Below, one piece after another: positions 63,579 to 64,000 of a stretch of 64,000 nucleotides of DNA. Every line of letters begins with the position of its first letter. Position 1 is the first letter of the stretch. Source of the DNA: Chamaea fasciata (taxonomy: Eukaryota; Chordata; Aves; Passeriformes; Sylviidae); the NCBI GenBank assembly GCA_029207755.1, contig JARCOQ010000006.1, forward strand, positions 70,592,093 to 70,656,092. The letters run 5' to 3'. The notes beneath the pieces were generated by a model that made no database searches, was not told the DNA's origin, and saw nothing but the letters and a program-made list of their open reading frames with translations. A program made the translations under genes and the position numbers.

Positions 63579-64000
63579 CTGAAACACAAAAGCAAAGCTG
63601 TTGAGGACTGTGTCAATCAAAAACATGCTGTGGTATTTATCACAAATTGGAACTACTTAAACTCAGACTAAGTGCTCAAAGTTTCTACAAACGTGGATTG
63701 TTGCATAGTCATATTTGCTCATCAAAATATCAAACTTCAGATGTAGAAATTTGTGATAAGACCAGAACATTTTTTTTTTGGCAGTGTCTGGTTCATGCAG
63801 GCATCATGTGGTGTAAGTTATGCAGGGATGAGAGAGCTTTGCTTCTTTATTTCAATTATATCCACAAGCAGAGCTTACAGACTAGATTTTCGAGGTGTAC
63901 AGTGGTTTCAACCACCTGCTGGTCGTCAGTCCTGAGGCTGCCGCTTGCGTGGTGTGAAAGGCCTTGTTATTTTGGAATTTCCTGCTAGCACAGACTTGTT
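63579..64000 (-). other. SMIM18 upstream intron within GTF2E2; nothing else recognised
   Basis: Sequence upstream of the SMIM18 coding exon to the window edge. No further exon of SMIM18 or GTF2E2 was seen. Confidence 0.6.

Overview
The window looks like avian (at least sauropsid) nuclear DNA. It carries two or three CR1-type LINE tails, GT-AG introns with CpG-rich promoters, homopolymer runs typical of bird assemblies, and a compact gene layout. The genes match the human 8p12 neighbourhood: PPP2CB, PURG, WRN, GTF2E2 and SMIM18. The species cannot be told from the sequence.

Layout. (1) Positions 1-2079, minus strand: the first coding exon of the protein phosphatase 2A catalytic subunit (PPP2CB by position) at 1978-2079, preceded by a CpG-rich promoter. 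Its intron 1 runs off the left edge and holds a GC-rich minisatellite. (2) About 2.6-26.2 kb: no convincing coding sequence. It contains a CR1 fragment, simple repeats and several minus-strand poly(A) signals that could end long PURG transcripts. (3) 26237-27247, minus strand: the single-exon PURG reading frame, with a predicted non-coding first exon near 28.26-28.4 kb. (4) About 28.2-28.7 kb: a CpG-rich bidirectional promoter between PURG and WRN. (5) 29588-57767, plus strand: complete WRN. I traced 35 coding exons that join in frame to a 1473-residue protein with exonuclease, helicase, RQC, HRDC and C-terminal parts. (6) 58.0-58.9 kb, plus strand: promoter and first coding exon of GTF2E2, starting about 100 bp after the WRN poly(A) signals. 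(7) 63237-63578, minus strand: the coding exon of SMIM18, nested antisense in a GTF2E2 intron.

The genes serve unrelated basic roles: a phosphatase, a nucleic-acid-binding protein, a genome-maintenance helicase, a general transcription factor and a small membrane protein. What links them is physical: the shared PURG/WRN promoter, the very tight WRN-GTF2E2 junction and the nested SMIM18. The gene order differs from human: no TEX15-like long exon lies between PPP2CB and PURG, and GTF2E2 directly follows WRN. No phage, CRISPR, defence or other novel gene system was found. The most useful observations concern WRN exon structure, tandem splice acceptors, an alternative PURG splice donor, upstream reading frames and the gene-order change.
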